Below, one piece after another: positions 61,649 through 64,000 of a stretch of DNA of 64,000 nucleotides. Within the stretch, counting starts at the first letter, position 1. The number at the start of each line of letters is the position of its first letter. Source of the stretch: Jejubacter sp036620675. Its GTDB lineage: Bacteria; Pseudomonadota; Gammaproteobacteria; Enterobacterales; Enterobacteriaceae. A program made the translations under genes and the position numbers. The stretch is from assembly GCA_036620675.1 (NCBI GenBank), contig JAZHEE010000015.1; one strand, given 5' to 3'. The notes beneath the pieces were generated by a model. The model saw nothing but the letters and a program-made list of their open reading frames with translations, ran no database searches and had not been told where the DNA came from.

Positions 61649-62275
61649 ATGCTTGATGCGCAAAATCTGACCTGCGTTCGCGATGAACGGGTGCTGTTTC
61701 AGGCGCTGTCGTTCACCGTTTGCTCGGGCGATGTGGTACAGATCGCAGGCCCTAACGGCGCCGGAAAAACCTCGCTGTTGCGCATCCTGTGTGGGCTGGC
61801 ATCGATGGAAACGGGGCAGGTATGCTGGCGTGAAACGCCGCTGCGGCGCGATCGCGAAGGCTATCATCGGGAACTGCTGTGGCTGGGCCATCAGCCCGGG
61901 GTCAAAAACGTGATGACGGCGGACGAAAACCTGCGTTTTTTCCACGCCGATTCCGACCAGCAGGCGCGCTGGCAGGCGCTGGAGGCGGTCGGACTTGTGG
62001 GTTATGAAGATGTACCCGCGGCCCAGCTTTCCGCCGGACAGCAGCGGCGGGTGGCGCTGGCGCGGCTGTGGTTGAGCAAAGCGCCGCTGTGGATTCTGGA
62101 TGAGCCTTTTACCGCGCTCGATGTCTCCGGAGTGGAAAAACTAACCCAACGTTTTGAATTTCATGCCGCCCGGGGGGGAATGGTGGTACTGACCACTCAT
62201 CAGCCATTACGGCCAATGTCCTGCCCGCTGCGCTGTATTACCCTTGCTCCTGGTGTGATGGAGGAAGGCGCATGA
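61649..62275 (+). CDS. ccmA: Heme exporter ATP-binding protein CcmA
   Basis: 208 residues (E. coli 207). ABC ATPase of the CcmABCD complex that releases holo-CcmE for cytochrome c maturation. Walker A GPNGAGKT at 34-41, signature LSAGQQRR, Walker B LWILDEP. Starts the ccm operon; the end overlaps ccmB (ATGA). Confidence 0.95.
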   Translation: MLDAQNLTCVRDERVLFQALSFTVCSGDVVQIAGPNGAGKTSLLRILCGLASMETGQVCWRETPLRRDREGYHRELLWLGHQPGVKNVMTADENLRFFHADSDQQARWQALEAVGLVGYEDVPAAQLSAGQQRRVALARLWLSKAPLWILDEPFTALDVSGVEKLTQRFEFHAARGGMVVLTTHQPLRPMSCPLRCITLAPGVMEEGA

Positions 62276-62931
62276 TGTGGCTTATCTTTCGGCGCGAGCT
62301 GCGGGTGGCGTTTCGCAAAGGGGCGGAAATTATTAACCCGCTGTGGTTTTTCCTGATTGTGATTACGCTGTTTCCGTTAGGTATCGGGCCGGAGCCGCAG
62401 ATGCTGGCACGTATCGCCCCCGGGGTTATCTGGGTGGCGGCGCTACTCTCTTCGCTACTGGCGATGGAGCGGCTGTTTCGCGATGACTGGCAGGATGGCG
62501 GCCTGGAGCAGCTAATGCTGATGCCGCTGCCGCTGCCTGCGGTGGTGCTGGCAAAAGTGGGCGCTCACTGGGTGGTGACAGGTCTGCCATTGCTGTTACT
62601 GTCTCCGCTGGTGGCGCTGCTGCTGGGGCTGGATTTTCACAGCTGGCAGGTAATGGCTCTGACGCTGCTGTTGGGCACGCCGACCCTGAGTTTTCTGGGG
62701 GCCATCGGCGTTGGACTCACGGTAGGGCTGCGGCGCGGCGGTGTTTTATTAAGCCTGCTGGTACTGCCGCTGACGATTCCGCTGCTGATTTTCGCCACCG
62801 CGGCGCTGGATGCGGCATCAATGAATTTGCCGGTAAACGGTTATATGGCGATTTTAGGCGCCTTTCTGGCCGGGAGTGCCACCCTTGGGCCTTTTGCCAC
62901 GGCGGCAGCGCTCAGGGTTAGCGTTCAATAA
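62272..62931 (+). CDS. ccmB: Heme exporter membrane protein CcmB
   Basis: 219 residues (E. coli 220), six hydrophobic segments. Membrane partner of CcmA. Conserved N-terminus FRRELRVAFRKGAEIINPLWFF and ERLFRDDWQDGGLEQL loop. Followed 35 bp later by ccmC. Confidence 0.94.
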   Translation: MMWLIFRRELRVAFRKGAEIINPLWFFLIVITLFPLGIGPEPQMLARIAPGVIWVAALLSSLLAMERLFRDDWQDGGLEQLMLMPLPLPAVVLAKVGAHWVVTGLPLLLLSPLVALLLGLDFHSWQVMALTLLLGTPTLSFLGAIGVGLTVGLRRGGVLLSLLVLPLTIPLLIFATAALDAASMNLPVNGYMAILGAFLAGSATLGPFATAAALRVSVQ

Positions 62932-62966
62932 CAAAAGAATTTCTGAGCTTTGTGAGCGATAAAACA

Positions 62967-63704
62967 ATGTGGAAAGCATTACATCAGCTGGCGATTCCGG
63001 AGCGGCTCTATGGCCTCTGCGGGCGCTTTATCCCGTGGCTGGGGCTACTGAGCGCTCTGCTACTGGTGGTGGGCTGCGTCTGGGGCTTTGCCTTTGCGCC
63101 AGCGGACTACCAGCAGGGGCAGAGCTATCGCATCATGTATCTGCACGTACCGGCGGCCATGTGGTCGATGGGCATCTACGCCTCAATGGCGATTGCCGCT
63201 TTTATTGGGCTGATTTGGCAGATGAAGATGGCCGATCTGGCGGTGGCCGCCATGGCGCCAGTCGGGGCCGTTTATACCCTGATTGCGCTGATTACCGGTT
63301 CCGCCTGGGGTAAGCCGATGTGGGGAACCTGGTGGATCTGGGATGCCCGTCTGACTTCGGAGCTGGTGCTGCTGTTCCTGTACGTTGGGGTTATCGCCCT
63401 GTACAACGCCTTTGACGACCGCCGCCTGGCGGGGCGCGCTGCCGGTATTCTGGTGCTGGTAGGCGTCGTCAACCTGCCGATCATTCACTATTCGGTGGTC
63501 TGGTGGAATACCCTGCATCAGGGCTCTACTAATATGCAGCAGACTATCGATCCGGCCATGCGGATGCCGCTGCGCTGGTGCATTTTTGGGTTCCTTGCGC
63601 TGTTTGCGACGCTGACGTTGATGCGTCTGCGTAACCTTATTCTTATTCAGGAGCGACGCCGCCCGTGGGTGGCCGCGCTGGCGCAAAAAGGGAGGAAAGC
63701 CTGA
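62967..63704 (+). CDS. ccmC: Heme-handling protein CcmC
   Basis: 245 residues, E. coli length, from ATG 62967 (an upstream in-frame GTG at 62952 is less likely). Six spans and the periplasmic tryptophan-rich WWD-type motif WGTWWIWDARLT with flanking histidines that hold heme and load it onto CcmE. The stop overlaps ccmD (TGATG). Confidence 0.95.
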   Translation: MWKALHQLAIPERLYGLCGRFIPWLGLLSALLLVVGCVWGFAFAPADYQQGQSYRIMYLHVPAAMWSMGIYASMAIAAFIGLIWQMKMADLAVAAMAPVGAVYTLIALITGSAWGKPMWGTWWIWDARLTSELVLLFLYVGVIALYNAFDDRRLAGRAAGILVLVGVVNLPIIHYSVVWWNTLHQGSTNMQQTIDPAMRMPLRWCIFGFLALFATLTLMRLRNLILIQERRRPWVAALAQKGRKA

Positions 63705-63922
63705 TGCTACTGGCGTTCAATAGCTGGCAGGATTTCTGGGCGATGGGGGGCTATGCCTTCTACGTCTGGTTGGCGGTAGCGGCGACGATTATCGCCCTGT
63801 TCGGCCTGGTGGTTCATACCCTGTGGCAGCGTCGTGCGCTGCTGGCAGAGGTTCGCCGTCAACAGTCCCGCGAACGGCGTATTCGCGCGGCGCAACAGAA
63901 TATTAAGCCTGAGGAAGCCTAA
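63704..63922 (+). CDS. ccmD: Heme exporter small subunit CcmD
   Basis: 72 residues (E. coli 69). One transmembrane helix (about 18-40) after the conserved WQDFWAMGGYAFYVWL, then a charged Arg/Gln-rich tail. Needed to release holo-CcmE from CcmC. The start overlaps ccmC, and the stop abuts ccmE. Confidence 0.93.
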   Translation: MLLAFNSWQDFWAMGGYAFYVWLAVAATIIALFGLVVHTLWQRRALLAEVRRQQSRERRIRAAQQNIKPEEA

Positions 63923-64000
63923 GTGAATCCACGTCGAAAAAACCGGCTCTGGCTGGCAGCGGCGCTGCTGGCGGGGGTAGCGCTCACTGTTACGCTGGTG
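63923..64000 (+). CDS. ccmE: Heme chaperone CcmE, 5' end (runs off the window)
   Basis: 26 codons from GTG 63923: NPRRKNRLWLAAALLAG is the cytoplasmic tail and start of the membrane anchor of CcmE. The GTG follows the ccmD stop directly. The heme-binding His lies beyond the window. Confidence 0.9.
   Translation, partial: MNPRRKNRLWLAAALLAGVALTVTLV

Noticed and set aside
1..64000. CRISPR array or cas genes
   Set aside because: Repeats present are dispersed palindromes or tandem tRNAs; no regular repeat-spacer spacing and no Cas-like protein.

Overview
The window is chromosomal DNA of a member of the Enterobacteriaceae. Gene content, order and many exact protein lengths follow the Escherichia coli/Salmonella segment from nudK through the pts-cys region to argW: nudK-tktB-talA-maeB, hemF-amiA-ypeA, yfeZ-yfeY-yfeX, cysPUWAM, crr-ptsI-ptsH, cysK-cysZ, zipA-ligA-ypeB, yfeH/yfeR, lysV/val tRNAs, gltX, yfeC-yfeD, two Ala tRNAs, pdeA (yfeA), nupC/mntH/ypeC, glk, ypdAB, alaC, ypdK, argW. 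A ccmABCDE cytochrome c maturation operon runs off the right edge. I cannot name the genus. Two differences from E. coli K-12 stand out: the ethanolamine (eut) operon is absent between maeB and hemF, and an ipdC-type decarboxylase sits before glk.

Layout. 1-1217: repeat-rich DNA without a convincing gene. 1.2-7.6 kb: nudK, tktB-talA and maeB. 7.6-8.7 kb: an AT-rich insert with a frameshifted lysozyme-like gene coupled to an LprI-type lysozyme-inhibitor gene. 8.7-11.2 kb: hemF-amiA and ypeA. 11.5-13.0 kb: a DUF3289-DUF943 pair flanked by the tail of a lost second copy. 13.2-33.8 kb: housekeeping genes (cysteine/sulfur assimilation, PTS, cell division, DNA ligase, tRNAs, gltX). 33.8-49.1 kb: yfeCD, a c-di-GMP phosphodiesterase, nucleoside and Mn transport, an aldo-keto reductase, ipdC, glk, the YpdAB two-component system, alaC and the small gene ypdK. 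49.5-61.1 kb: an accessory block ending near tRNA-Arg. 61.2-64 kb: a decayed yfdC fragment and ccmABCDE.

The most interesting part is 51.5-60.1 kb. A FimB-like tyrosine recombinase gene (51551-52108) is followed after one base by a 25-bp inverted repeat (24/25 matches, 18 bp perfect) whose partner lies about 225 bp further on. The DNA between carries a near-consensus sigma-70 promoter (TTGACA, 17 bp, TAGAAT) and a perfect match to the IHF consensus. Directly downstream is a 2328-residue AIDA-type autotransporter adhesin, then a LuxR-type regulator. This has the architecture of a fimS-like invertible promoter switch that turns the adhesin, and probably the regulator, on and off. In the deposited orientation the promoter points away from the adhesin (OFF) and into the 3' end of the recombinase gene on the antisense strand. 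The logic resembles the E. coli fim and ipuS/upaE switches, with a different gene arrangement.

Other points: two families of dispersed palindromic intergenic repeats; a near-perfect TyrR box upstream of ipdC; MntR and Fur boxes upstream of mntH; and an OFA-family transporter close to ypdAB, whose known E. coli target (yhjX) is also an OFA-family transporter.
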